DNA of 64,000 nt from Salinibacterium sp. NK8237. GTDB taxonomy: Bacteria; Actinomycetota; Actinomycetes; Actinomycetales; Microbacteriaceae. Under the pieces are notes generated by a model. It was not told where the DNA came from. It saw only the letters and a list, made by a program, of their open reading frames with translations, and ran no database searches. This document shows, piece after piece, positions 56,695 to 64,000 of the stretch; within the stretch, counting starts at the first letter, position 1; each line of letters starts with the position of its first letter. The translations under genes were made by a program, and so were the position numbers. The stretch spans positions 496,001 to 560,000 of the forward strand of contig NZ_JADYWE010000001.1 in NCBI RefSeq assembly GCF_015864955.1, in the 5' to 3' direction.

Positions 56695-58660
56695 CCTTCG
56701 CAGGCGCCGTCTTTGCTGGCGCCTTTGTTGCTGGCGGTTTCGTTGCTGGCGCCTTTGTTGCCGCAGTCGCGGAGGTCTTCGCTGGGGCTTTCTTCGCTGG
56801 CGACTTCGTTGCGGCTCCCGTCTTTGACTTAGCGGGGGCCTTCTTCGCGACAGGCGCCGCCGTCTTTGCTGCCGAGGTCTTTGCTGCTGCCTTCGTTGCA
56901 GTAGCGGGCTTCGCCTTCGCCGGCGCTTTCTCCACAGGAGTCGTTGCTACCGGTGCCCTCTTCACTGGCGCCGAAACCGTGCCGGCGAGCTCTGCGGGCG
57001 TGACTTTGCTAGGGTTGAAGTGCGATCCTGGGTCGGCAGCGTCGAACAGACCCTGCATGACTTTGACGCCCTCGGTGGAAATGTCTTGTTCAAGCCAGGG
57101 CGAGTGCTCTACACCGACGCCGTGGTGGTGCGAAATGGTGCCATCGTTGTCAACGAAAGACTGCTGAATCGCACGCTTTACCGTGTCGTACTCCCCCATG
57201 GGGTCATCGCCGAACGCGAATGCGAAGGTAAAGTAAAGGCACGCTCCCGAGTGATACGAGTGCGACATGTGCGACATGATCCAGCCCTTGGTGCCGAGGG
57301 AATCGTAGGCATCGTTTGCGGCTTTGTGTGCTGCCGCATGGAGCTTCACGACCGACGACCATGGGGTCGCCGTCTCGGAAACATCGCCGGCAGCTCCCAT
57401 GTCGAGCAAGAAGTCGCGCAAGTAAGGAGTGTCGAACTTCTTCTGGTCGTAGAGGATGCCCGGCCCCGTGCCTACGCCCATTCCACCGTGTTTGCTAACG
57501 ATTTTGTCGACAAGGCTCTTCTGACGTTTGGCGTGCGATGCTTCGCCCTCAAAGCCAATAAACGACAGACAAATGTCGTCAAGGTTCCAGCCCTTGGCGG
57601 TCATAATTTTGGGCAGTGCGGTCTCGGCGGTGAACTTGCTAAAGCCGGTGCGTGTCTTGCTCGTGGCGAGGGAGAAGCCGGTCTCTTTGGCATCAGAAAT
57701 TCTGGTGATGGATGGTGTGGCGTCCGATTCGGCAATAGCTTGCATTGCCGCGATACCCGACTTCCAATTGGGGAAGAAGTACGCGTAAACATCGCGTTTC
57801 TCGGGAATGCGGTGCACCTGAACAGTAACTTCGGTGATCACGCCGAGTCGCCCTTCGCTGCCGAGAATCATCTCCCGCACGCTTGGACCGCTTGAGGTGC
57901 TCGGTAACGGCCGCAACACCAGAACGCCACCGGGCCGTACGACGCGAAGACCACGAGTGATGTCGGCAATGTCGCCGTATTTGTCTGACTGCATTCCTGA
58001 AGAACGCGTCGCAACCCAACCGCCAACCGTAGAGTGAGTAAAGCTGTCGGGGAAGTGACCGATTGTCCAGCCTTGAGCATTGAGTTGTTCTTCGAGGTCA
58101 GGGCCCTGAGCACCCGCTTGAATGCGGGCAAGTCCTGCTGCCTCATCGACCGCGATGACTTCGCGAAGGCGTCCGAGGTCGAGCGAAATGACGACACGCT
58201 TCTCGGCAGGAAGCGGCTCGAGGCTGCCAGCGATGTTGCTTCCGCCACCAAAGGGGATGATGACAGCATTGGCAGCGACAGCGGCATCCACTATGGCTTG
58301 CACTTCGCTCTCATCGCCCGGATACACCACAACGTCCGGGCTACGCAGAATTGCGTTGCTGCGAATGCGAACGAGGTCTCGCAGGCTCTTTCCATAGGTG
58401 TGGATGACGCGAACCATGTCATCACGCGTTACGTTCTCGTCGCCGACGATTTTCGCAAGCTTTTTAACGAACGGCGCCGCCGCTGTGCTCTTGGGCACGT
58501 TGAGTTCTTCGAACGAAGGCTCACCCGCGCGCACGGCACTGTCGAGATCGAGCCCGACTGCATAGTGCACGAAGGGAGCAAAACCGGGCTTGTCTTCGTG
58601 GTGAAAACCGACGCCTTCGTTGCCCCAGCCCCACCACTTCATGTGCTTTACAGCGGTCAT
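56678..58660 (-). CDS. Alkyl-DHAP-synthase-like FAD enzyme with H1-like basic tail
   Basis: A 660-residue flavoenzyme of the alkylglycerone-phosphate synthase (AGPS) branch of the vanillyl-alcohol-oxidase family, which swaps the acyl chain of acyl-DHAP for a fatty alcohol to form an ether bond. AGPS hallmarks: MKWWGWG (7-13), FAD loop IPFGGGSNIAGS (135-146), FPDSFTHSTVGGWVATRSSGMQSDKYGDI (203-231), SHSYHSGACLYF (466-477) and the histidine cluster SHHHGVG (510-516). Residues 566-660 are a Lys/Ala/Pro/Thr tail like histone H1, not part of the fold. The ATG overlaps the acyltransferase stop (ATGA). A D-lactate or glycolate oxidase is less likely because of the WWGWG and HHH motifs. Confidence 0.85.
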   Translation of the reverse strand: MTAVKHMKWWGWGNEGVGFHHEDKPGFAPFVHYAVGLDLDSAVRAGEPSFEELNVPKSTAAAPFVKKLAKIVGDENVTRDDMVRVIHTYGKSLRDLVRIRSNAILRSPDVVVYPGDESEVQAIVDAAVAANAVIIPFGGGSNIAGSLEPLPAEKRVVISLDLGRLREVIAVDEAAGLARIQAGAQGPDLEEQLNAQGWTIGHFPDSFTHSTVGGWVATRSSGMQSDKYGDIADITRGLRVVRPGGVLVLRPLPSTSSGPSVREMILGSEGRLGVITEVTVQVHRIPEKRDVYAYFFPNWKSGIAAMQAIAESDATPSITRISDAKETGFSLATSKTRTGFSKFTAETALPKIMTAKGWNLDDICLSFIGFEGEASHAKRQKSLVDKIVSKHGGMGVGTGPGILYDQKKFDTPYLRDFLLDMGAAGDVSETATPWSSVVKLHAAAHKAANDAYDSLGTKGWIMSHMSHSYHSGACLYFTFAFAFGDDPMGEYDTVKRAIQQSFVDNDGTISHHHGVGVEHSPWLEQDISTEGVKVMQGLFDAADPGSHFNPSKVTPAELAGTVSAPVKRAPVATTPVEKAPAKAKPATATKAAAKTSAAKTAAPVAKKAPAKSKTGAATKSPAKKAPAKTSATAATKAPATKPPATKAPAKTAPAKATAKK

Positions 58661-59352
58661 CTTGATCCCTTCGACAATGCGGTTGGCATTGGCTGAACTG
58701 TTTCATGCAATTCGCGCACGGCGGCAGCCAATCGCACAGAGAATTTCTCGGGTGTTTCAGAACCTTCGCGGTACATTAATTCGCCACAGACTACCGTGAC
58801 GGGGAGGCGGCCAGGCTTAGGCCAGTTGTAGCCACGCGGCATTGCGGCCGATGCTCCCACGAGAGCGATAGGCAAGCACGGTGCCGACGTGGCGATGGAA
58901 AGCGCAGCAGCCCCTGGCATGAAGCGCCCAAGCGCACCTTCGCGCGTGCGACCGCCCTCCGGAAAAATGAGCAGCGGAACTCCACGCTCTAGCAGCGCAC
59001 GAGATGCGCCCGCTCGCTTGCCCTCCGAATTGCGTTCGATGGCGAAAGCGTTGAAAAAGAGCGTCGTGAGCCACTTTCGCCACCACATCTCAAAGAAATA
59101 GTCCGCTGCCGCACCGGCGGCAAGGTAGCGGGCACGGGCGCGGGGCAGCGCTCCGATGATGAGCGGAGCATCCAAATGGCTTGAATGATTCGCGACGACG
59201 ATAAACGGCTGGGTGAACCGCGCGATGTGCTCGGTGCCCACGACGGTCACTGTGACGAGAGACCAGACCACGGGCTTGAGGAGCCCTCGCTGCGCGACAA
59301 AGCGCGCGCACGCCACTAGCGGCGACGTAAAGCGGTCAAACCTGCGAGTCAT
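58657..59352 (-). CDS. PlsC-like lysophospholipid acyltransferase
   Basis: A 231-residue acyltransferase of the PlsC/LPLAT family. Block I is VVANHSSHLDAPLI (HX4D, H56-D61), and block III is LLIFPEGGRTREG. Only one possible membrane helix (LVTVTVVG region) is evident. It would transfer an acyl group to the 1- or 2-position of a glycerol phosphate or DHAP backbone. ATG 59352 overlaps the SDR stop and its stop overlaps the flavoenzyme start, so acylation, reduction and ether formation are encoded as one translationally coupled unit. The longer upstream frame lies inside the SDR gene. Confidence 0.87.
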   Translation of the reverse strand: MTRRFDRFTSPLVACARFVAQRGLLKPVVWSLVTVTVVGTEHIARFTQPFIVVANHSSHLDAPLIIGALPRARARYLAAGAAADYFFEMWWRKWLTTLFFNAFAIERNSEGKRAGASRALLERGVPLLIFPEGGRTREGALGRFMPGAAALSIATSAPCLPIALVGASAAMPRGYNWPKPGRLPVTVVCGELMYREGSETPEKFSVRLAAAVRELHETVQPMPTALSKGSR

Positions 59353-60161
59353 TCGATGGAATCTTTCACGCCACGTGGTTCGGAACCCTCGTCGCTTCGG
59401 CTTGAAGAAATCTTGGCCGAAATAGAGCGAATTGTCGATTGCGGCAAATGTCGGGCAAACCATCCGATGAGTCGGTACCGAATAGTAGGTATGGATACGA
59501 CCTTGCCGCGAGATGCATCGCGCAGTGCGCCCCGCACGAGGATTGCGGCATCCATCCACATAAAGTCAGGAATCGAGGACGTGCGGATGCCGGCACGTTC
59601 GTGGAACTCCGTTACTACCCAGCCGGGCATGAGGGCGGTCACCGTTACCCCTGAGCCTCGCAACTCGACCGAGAGTCCTTGGCTATACGAAGCGACCCAG
59701 GCCTTAATCGCGGAGTACGACCCCATCGTGACGAGACCAGCGATACTCGCGACATTAATGATTGAGCCTGTGCCCCGCTCTCTCATGGCGTACCCCGCTG
59801 CTCCGCCGAGAAGCAAGACAGCCCGGCACATAACGTCGAAGGCATGTTCGTGCACGGATGCCGCCGCGGGGTCCGTCAGTTTCGCATGTACGCCGAAGCC
59901 TGCGTTATTCACAAACAGGTCGATGGGGCGTGCGAGATCGGTCAAGCGCTCAGCGACGCGGCTCACGTCAGTACGATCGGCGAGGTCGGCGCTGATCGTC
60001 TCAACAGATATTCCGAAGGTGGCGCTGAGGACAGCGGCGGTGCGCGTGAGACGGTCCTCGTTGCGTGCGACTAGAACTAGATCGGTGCCTGCATGCGCCA
60101 ATTGGCGTGCGAATTCCGCGCCGATTCCCGAGGTGCCGCCAGTGATGAGCGCTGTTGCCAT
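59349..60161 (-). CDS. Classical SDR reductase (DltE-like), candidate acyl/alkyl-DHAP reductase
   Basis: A 270-residue classical SDR: cofactor motif TGGTSGIG (7-14), NNAG (85-88), Ser139, Tyr149 and Lys153 (YSAIK). The C-terminus (YRLIGWFARHLPQSTIRSISAKISSSR) could contact the membrane, as in SDRs that act on acyl-lipid substrates. In an operon with a PlsC-like acyltransferase and an AGPS-like enzyme, a ketone reductase for acyl-/alkyl-DHAP is the natural guess. TAGTCT 7 nt before the ATG suggests a leaderless transcript. First gene of the leftward operon. Confidence 0.82.
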   Translation of the reverse strand: MATALITGGTSGIGAEFARQLAHAGTDLVLVARNEDRLTRTAAVLSATFGISVETISADLADRTDVSRVAERLTDLARPIDLFVNNAGFGVHAKLTDPAAASVHEHAFDVMCRAVLLLGGAAGYAMRERGTGSIINVASIAGLVTMGSYSAIKAWVASYSQGLSVELRGSGVTVTALMPGWVVTEFHERAGIRTSSIPDFMWMDAAILVRGALRDASRGKVVSIPTIRYRLIGWFARHLPQSTIRSISAKISSSRSDEGSEPRGVKDSIE

Positions 60162-60271
60162 GGTGCCAAGACTACGGTACGACTCGCACCGAAGTCAGGA
60201 CCAACGAGCCCTCCGCGAACTACACTTGACCACAGCCAGCCGCCCACAACAGCCACGAGCGGAGTAGCACT
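60162..60271. promoter_or_regulatory. Divergent promoter region of the lipid gene cluster
   Basis: A 110-bp gap separates the two lipid operons. Leftwards, TAGTCT (60174-60169) lies 7 nt before the SDR ATG. Rightwards, TACACT at about 60219-60224 is a candidate -10 with a 47-nt leader ending in GGAG 7 nt before the ATG. No regulator gene is adjacent and I see no strong dyad. A shared promoter region would allow joint control of both operons. Confidence 0.45.
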
Positions 60272-61072
60272 ATGCCTCAGGCACTTGAGATTGCTCTCGA
60301 CAATATGTCTATACCGGCACCTGACTTCAACGTGCGCAAATACGCCGATGAAGCCGAGGCCAGCTACCGGGATGTCTTAGAACTGAACGCGTACGACGAT
60401 CAGAAATTGAACCCCGAAACGCTGCGCGCGCTGCGGTATCTGCATGTCGTAGAACGCGGAACGATGACGCACCTGCGCAGCGTACTCGTGACCGCGACGC
60501 ACAAAGATTCTCGCGTTACCGCGTTCCTCATTACGTGGGCGTTCGAGAAGTATTGGATCGCGGATGCCCTCGATCAGATCATTCGCGCTCACGATGGAGC
60601 CGACGCCGATCGCGCACCGTTCAAGACACCGGTTGAGCGCACGATCCGCGAGTCGATTGTGGCCAATATCGTCGGGCTGCCGATGATCGCCGTTCATACT
60701 TCTCTGGGAACCGTGGACGAGTGGCTCATGCAGGCGGCATACCGCCGGGTTGTCGAGCTCGATCCGCATCCTCAGCTCGCCGACACCGTTGCCCGCATTG
60801 TGGCGACGAAAGAACGCCAGCTGACCTTCTTCGAGGCGCAAGCTCGACACCGGCTCGCCGAGTCCAAGCGCGCTCAGAAGGTCACCCGCAAACGACTAGC
60901 CAAGACCCCGTGGCCGATTGGGGCGCGTGCCGAGCCGAGCGCCAACACCGAGTTCTTTTTTGAGTACCTCTTTCACAGTTCCCCCGAGACCCTCCCCCAG
61001 ATTGACGCCCTCATCGATTCCCTCGCTGGTCAGGCAAATCTCAACCTCATGACAAGGGCAGCCGCCAAATGA
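60272..61072 (+). CDS. Ferritin-fold protein lacking ExxH metal ligands
   Basis: A 266-residue helical protein clearly paralogous to the gene at 63385 (shared TLRxLRYxxxVE, TW..E..W..AL, DEW...AAY, FxxxQARxRLAxSKxAQ), so it belongs to the acyl-ACP-desaturase-like ferritin group. Two lone glutamates are kept (E61, E150), but both ExxH motifs are destroyed: K93..I96 replaces the first and K180..Q183 the second. It should not hold a normal diiron centre and may be a scaffold or regulatory partner. GGAG 7 nt before the ATG. Its stop overlaps the reductase start (ATGA). An extra C-terminal helix (residues about 225-266) is absent from what is visible of the paralogue. Confidence 0.8.
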   Translation: MPQALEIALDNMSIPAPDFNVRKYADEAEASYRDVLELNAYDDQKLNPETLRALRYLHVVERGTMTHLRSVLVTATHKDSRVTAFLITWAFEKYWIADALDQIIRAHDGADADRAPFKTPVERTIRESIVANIVGLPMIAVHTSLGTVDEWLMQAAYRRVVELDPHPQLADTVARIVATKERQLTFFEAQARHRLAESKRAQKVTRKRLAKTPWPIGARAEPSANTEFFFEYLFHSSPETLPQIDALIDSLAGQANLNLMTRAAAK

Positions 61073-63372
61073 CGACCATTACCGCCCTCACCAACGAGCA
61101 CGTCTTCCTTACCGGGGCCACTGGTTTCGTCGGGCAAGCCATCTTGGAACGACTGCTGTCGAGCCATCCCGACACCCGCATTTCGATTCTTGTGCGCGGT
61201 AAAGGGTCAACGACCGGAGAAGGTCGCCTCACTAACCTCATGCGTAAGCCGGTGTTCGGGAAGTGGATGGAATCCATCGGCAAAGAGGAGGCACTCGCTC
61301 AAGTCGCCCGTCGCGTCACCGTGATCGAAGGCAGCTTGACGGATGTTGGCACGCTGCCCGATGACATCGACGTCGTCATCCATGGTGCATCCACTGTCTC
61401 GTTTGATCCGCCCATCGATGAAGCCTTCGACACCAATGTTGGCGGAGCGAACGGCATTTACTCGGCGCTGCTCGCGAGCAAGTCACGGCCACACGTTGTG
61501 CATATCTCCACCGCGTATGTCGGCGGCATTCGCAAGGGCATCGTTCCTGAAGCTTCTCTTGTGCACGACGTTGATTGGCGCGCCGAGTACGACGCTGCTC
61601 GTACCGCTCGATCGCGCGTTGAGTTTGAATCCCGCCAACCAGAAGCCTTGCGCGCACAGCTCACCGCAGCTAAAGCGCGTCACGGTAAGGCAGGTCCGCA
61701 AGCGGTCGCGCAGTTCACCGAGGCCGCTCGCGCCGAGTGGGTGCACGATCGACTCGTCGACTATGGCCGCATGCGCGCAGAGAGCCTGGGCTGGACCGAT
61801 GTTTATACGCTCACCAAAGCGTTCGCGGAGCGCGTCGCCGAAGAGATGTGGGCTCAAGCGGGACACCGCCTCTCGGTCGTTCGCCCATCCATTATTGAGA
61901 GTGCGCTGCGGCATCCCTTCCCTGGCTGGATCGACGGCTTCAAGGTCGCCGATCCGCTGATCTTGGCGTACGGGCGCGGCCAGTTGCCGGACTTCCCGGG
62001 ACTGCCCGACTCCATCCTTGATGTCATCCCGGTGGACTTCGTGGTCAACGCCGCTCTCGCGGCTGCGGCCACGAAGTCGGATCCTGAGGCGCCGAAGTAC
62101 TACCACGTGAGTTCAGGAGCGAGCAATCCCCTGCCGTTCCACCGCATGTATGAGAACGTCAATGCGTATTTCACCGCCAATCCGCTGCCGGCCGAGGACG
62201 GCGAGATCGCCGTTCCGCTCTGGCGATTCCCCGGCGGTCTCAAAGTCGAAAAGGCTCTCGTCAAGCGTGAACGTCAAGCGGCTCGCGCTGAAGGCGTCAT
62301 CGCAAAACTGCCGACCACTCCACGCACGCGCCGCTGGCTCGACGACGTCAAGAGCGGCCAGCACCAGCTTGAGGTGCTGCGCGGCTTTACGAATCTCTAC
62401 CGGGCCTACGTGCAGACGGAGATCATCTTCGACGACGCGAACACCCGGGAGCTGCTGGCATCGCTGCCCGCGACCTCAGAGGAAAGCGCGCGTTTCGATG
62501 TGACCGATATCGACTGGGAAACCTACTTTCAGCAGGTACATTTTCCTGCGATCACCACCCTCACCAGGGCGTTCGCCAATCGACCGGCTGCGAAAGCACG
62601 CACGGCTAAGAAATTGCCCGAGCGCACGGATGTCGTCGCTGTTTTCGACCTCGAGGGAACAGTCGTCGACTCCAACCTCGTGAAGCAGTATTTGCTGCTG
62701 TGGGGCGGCACCGTTCCGCGGTCGAAGGTAGTGCACGACTTGGCCGATTTCACCTTTTCGTTGCGCAAGTACGTGCGGGCCGAACGTCGTGACCGCGGTG
62801 AATTCATTCGCACCTTCATGCGTCGCTACGAGGGCTTCAAAGTCGCCGAAATCGAACGCATGGTTCGCGGAAGCTTCGGCCGAGCGATGATGCGCCGGGT
62901 GATGCCGGATGCGCTGCGTCGCGTTCAGGAACATCGCGATGCCGGCCACCGCACCATCCTCGTCACCGGCACGATGGATCTCGTCGTGACTCCGTTCTTG
63001 CCGTACTTCGATGAGGTGATTGCGGGCCGGATGCACGAACGTGACGGTGTTCTCACGGGATTCTTGGCTGATCCGCCCCTCGTCGACGAAGCTCGGGCGG
63101 CGTGGCTATTGCACTACACCGACCAGCATGGCTTCAACCTCAGCCAGTCCTACGGTTACGGCGACAGTCATGCCGATATGCGCTGGCTTCAGCTTCTGGG
63201 ACACGCCAATGCGGTAAATCCCGACGTCAACCTCTATAAGCACGCTCAAGAGAAGCGCTGGAATGTGCTCGACTGGAAGCGCCGCTCCCCTAACTCCCGC
63301 ATCCCGCGACCTCGCGCCGCGGCCACTGCGAACACGGAAGGAGAGGAACAGAACTCGACGCCGTCGAGCTAG
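61069..63372 (+). CDS. Fatty acyl reductase fused to HAD-IB phosphatase domain
   Basis: A 767-residue fusion. Residues 1-500 are a fatty acyl-CoA/ACP reductase (NAD-binding-4, MaR-like): cofactor motif TGATGFVG (15-22), HISTAYVGG, catalytic Y246-TLT-K250, VVRPSIIESAL, then a FAR_C-type region. Residues about 520-740 are a SerB-like HAD domain with motif I D527-LE-GT (second Asp replaced by Glu), T633 (VTGTMD) and GYGDSHAD. The reductase would give fatty aldehyde or alcohol. In the cluster this supplies the alcohol that AGPS-like enzymes need. The HAD part may be a phosphatase or have lost activity. Start overlaps the preceding gene; 12 bp to the next. Confidence 0.87.
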   Translation: MTTITALTNEHVFLTGATGFVGQAILERLLSSHPDTRISILVRGKGSTTGEGRLTNLMRKPVFGKWMESIGKEEALAQVARRVTVIEGSLTDVGTLPDDIDVVIHGASTVSFDPPIDEAFDTNVGGANGIYSALLASKSRPHVVHISTAYVGGIRKGIVPEASLVHDVDWRAEYDAARTARSRVEFESRQPEALRAQLTAAKARHGKAGPQAVAQFTEAARAEWVHDRLVDYGRMRAESLGWTDVYTLTKAFAERVAEEMWAQAGHRLSVVRPSIIESALRHPFPGWIDGFKVADPLILAYGRGQLPDFPGLPDSILDVIPVDFVVNAALAAAATKSDPEAPKYYHVSSGASNPLPFHRMYENVNAYFTANPLPAEDGEIAVPLWRFPGGLKVEKALVKRERQAARAEGVIAKLPTTPRTRRWLDDVKSGQHQLEVLRGFTNLYRAYVQTEIIFDDANTRELLASLPATSEESARFDVTDIDWETYFQQVHFPAITTLTRAFANRPAAKARTAKKLPERTDVVAVFDLEGTVVDSNLVKQYLLLWGGTVPRSKVVHDLADFTFSLRKYVRAERRDRGEFIRTFMRRYEGFKVAEIERMVRGSFGRAMMRRVMPDALRRVQEHRDAGHRTILVTGTMDLVVTPFLPYFDEVIAGRMHERDGVLTGFLADPPLVDEARAAWLLHYTDQHGFNLSQSYGYGDSHADMRWLQLLGHANAVNPDVNLYKHAQEKRWNVLDWKRRSPNSRIPRPRAAATANTEGEEQNSTPSS

Positions 63373-63384
63373 TTCCCACATCTC

Positions 63385-64000
63385 ATGGCATTTGATATTG
63401 ATCGCTACACGTCCACCTCTAAGAAGGTTCAGTGGGGCGACCTCGACTTCAGCGAGTTCGAGCGCAACCCGCTGCCCGACTCCACGCTGCGCAGCCTGCG
63501 CTACATGGCGGATGTCGAGTACCACACGGTCTGCTACCTGCGAGACCTGCTCGTCACGCCTTCCCACAAGGAGGTCGATGTCAGCGCGTTTATGACGATG
63601 TGGAACCGTGAAGAGTTCTGGCACGGCGAAGCGCTCTCGAAGGTGCTCGGCGCGCACGACGTCACTCTTGACTATGACGAGCTCAAGGCCACGCGCCTCA
63701 AGCTCGGTTGGAAAGACCGCCTCGACCCGATCAAACAGTCCGTACTCGGCAACGTGATTGGCAAAGACTTCATTGCTGTGCACATGATTTGGGGCGCAGC
63801 GAATGAATGGTCGGCTGTTGCCGCTTACAACCGCCTTGCCGACATGGAGAAACATCCCGTGCTGTCGGAATTGCTTCGCCGCATTGCGAAGCAAGAGGCA
63901 CGTCACGTTGCGTTCTATGCGACCCAAGCTCGTGAGCGGCTTGCCAAGAGCAAGAAAGCGCAAGTCCTTGCGCGTTTCGCGCTCAAGGGTGCCTGGGGGC
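63385..64000 (+). CDS. Diiron ferritin-fold oxidase/desaturase-like protein (partial)
   Basis: The first 205 residues of a gene cut by the window edge. A full diiron ligand set is visible: E45 (DVEYHT), E77-FW-H80 (REEFWHGEAL), E141 (ANEWSAVAAY) and E171-AR-H174 (KQEARHVAFY). This E, ExxH, E, ExxH order is that of soluble acyl-ACP desaturases, aldehyde-deformylating oxygenases and related diiron enzymes. It is the active-looking paralogue of the protein at 60272. Context suggests an oxidase acting on a fatty alcohol, aldehyde or ether chain. ATG 63385 lies 12 bp after the reductase stop; no strong ribosome site. Confidence 0.82.
   Translation, partial: MAFDIDRYTSTSKKVQWGDLDFSEFERNPLPDSTLRSLRYMADVEYHTVCYLRDLLVTPSHKEVDVSAFMTMWNREEFWHGEALSKVLGAHDVTLDYDELKATRLKLGWKDRLDPIKQSVLGNVIGKDFIAVHMIWGAANEWSAVAAYNRLADMEKHPVLSELLRRIAKQEARHVAFYATQARERLAKSKKAQVLARFALKGAWG

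Noticed and set aside
63106..63963. A 285-codon minus-strand frame across the window end
   Set aside because: It runs antisense to the reductase end and to the diiron protein, whose ligand motifs are clear on the plus strand.

Overview
The window reads as one uninterrupted chromosomal stretch of a high-GC Gram-positive bacterium, most likely a Microbacteriaceae-type actinobacterium. Pointers are the gene order lepA-hemW-hrcA-dnaJ-rsmE-HIT-phoH-ybeY-corC-era and rpsT/holA-comEC-comEA-leuS, the long LeuA, the alpha2-type glycyl-tRNA synthetase, frequent GTG/TTG starts and many apparently leaderless genes (a TANNNT box 6-7 nt before the start codon). I saw no rRNA, tRNA, CRISPR array, insertion sequence or prophage.

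Layout. 0-9.2 kb: glyS, a class V aminotransferase facing a LysR regulator, and an NAD operon nrtR-nadA-nadB-nadC-nadS read leftwards, with two GTCA-N3-TGAC palindromes in front of nrtR. 9.3-28 kb: conserved housekeeping genes, mostly leftward and translationally coupled: uppS/recO, leuA with a possible attenuator, era-corC-ybeY-phoH-HIT-rsmE-dnaJ-hrcA (CIRCE-like element at hrcA), hemW and lepA, with small membrane proteins (two DUF4870, one DUF4190) and a TRIC-type channel between them. 28-38.5 kb: rpsT, holA, a comEC interrupted by an in-frame stop, comEA, leuS, then a divergent pabB / class IV lyase pair and a DedA protein. 38.6-41.8 kb: an osmoprotectant ABC transporter. 41.9-54.9 kb: TetR regulator, SRAP protein with a LexA-type box, App1-like phosphatase, GH15 glycosidase, FUSC protein, NagZ-like lipoprotein, UbiA prenyltransferase, MFS exporter, DUF3516 helicase and EamA transporter.

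The most interesting part is the right end (56.7-64 kb). Two divergent, tightly coupled gene sets meet at 60.2 kb. Leftwards: SDR reductase, 1-acyl-glycerol-3-phosphate-type acyltransferase, and an alkyl-DHAP-synthase-like flavoenzyme with a histone-H1-like Lys/Ala/Pro tail. Rightwards: a ferritin-fold protein that has lost its ExxH metal ligands, a fatty acyl reductase fused to a HAD phosphatase domain, and a second ferritin-fold protein that keeps the full diiron ligand set (cut off by the window end). Together these look like a self-contained bacterial ether-lipid (perhaps plasmalogen-like) or fatty-alcohol/aldehyde pathway with an unusual pair of living and apparently dead diiron proteins. 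The product is inferred, not shown.
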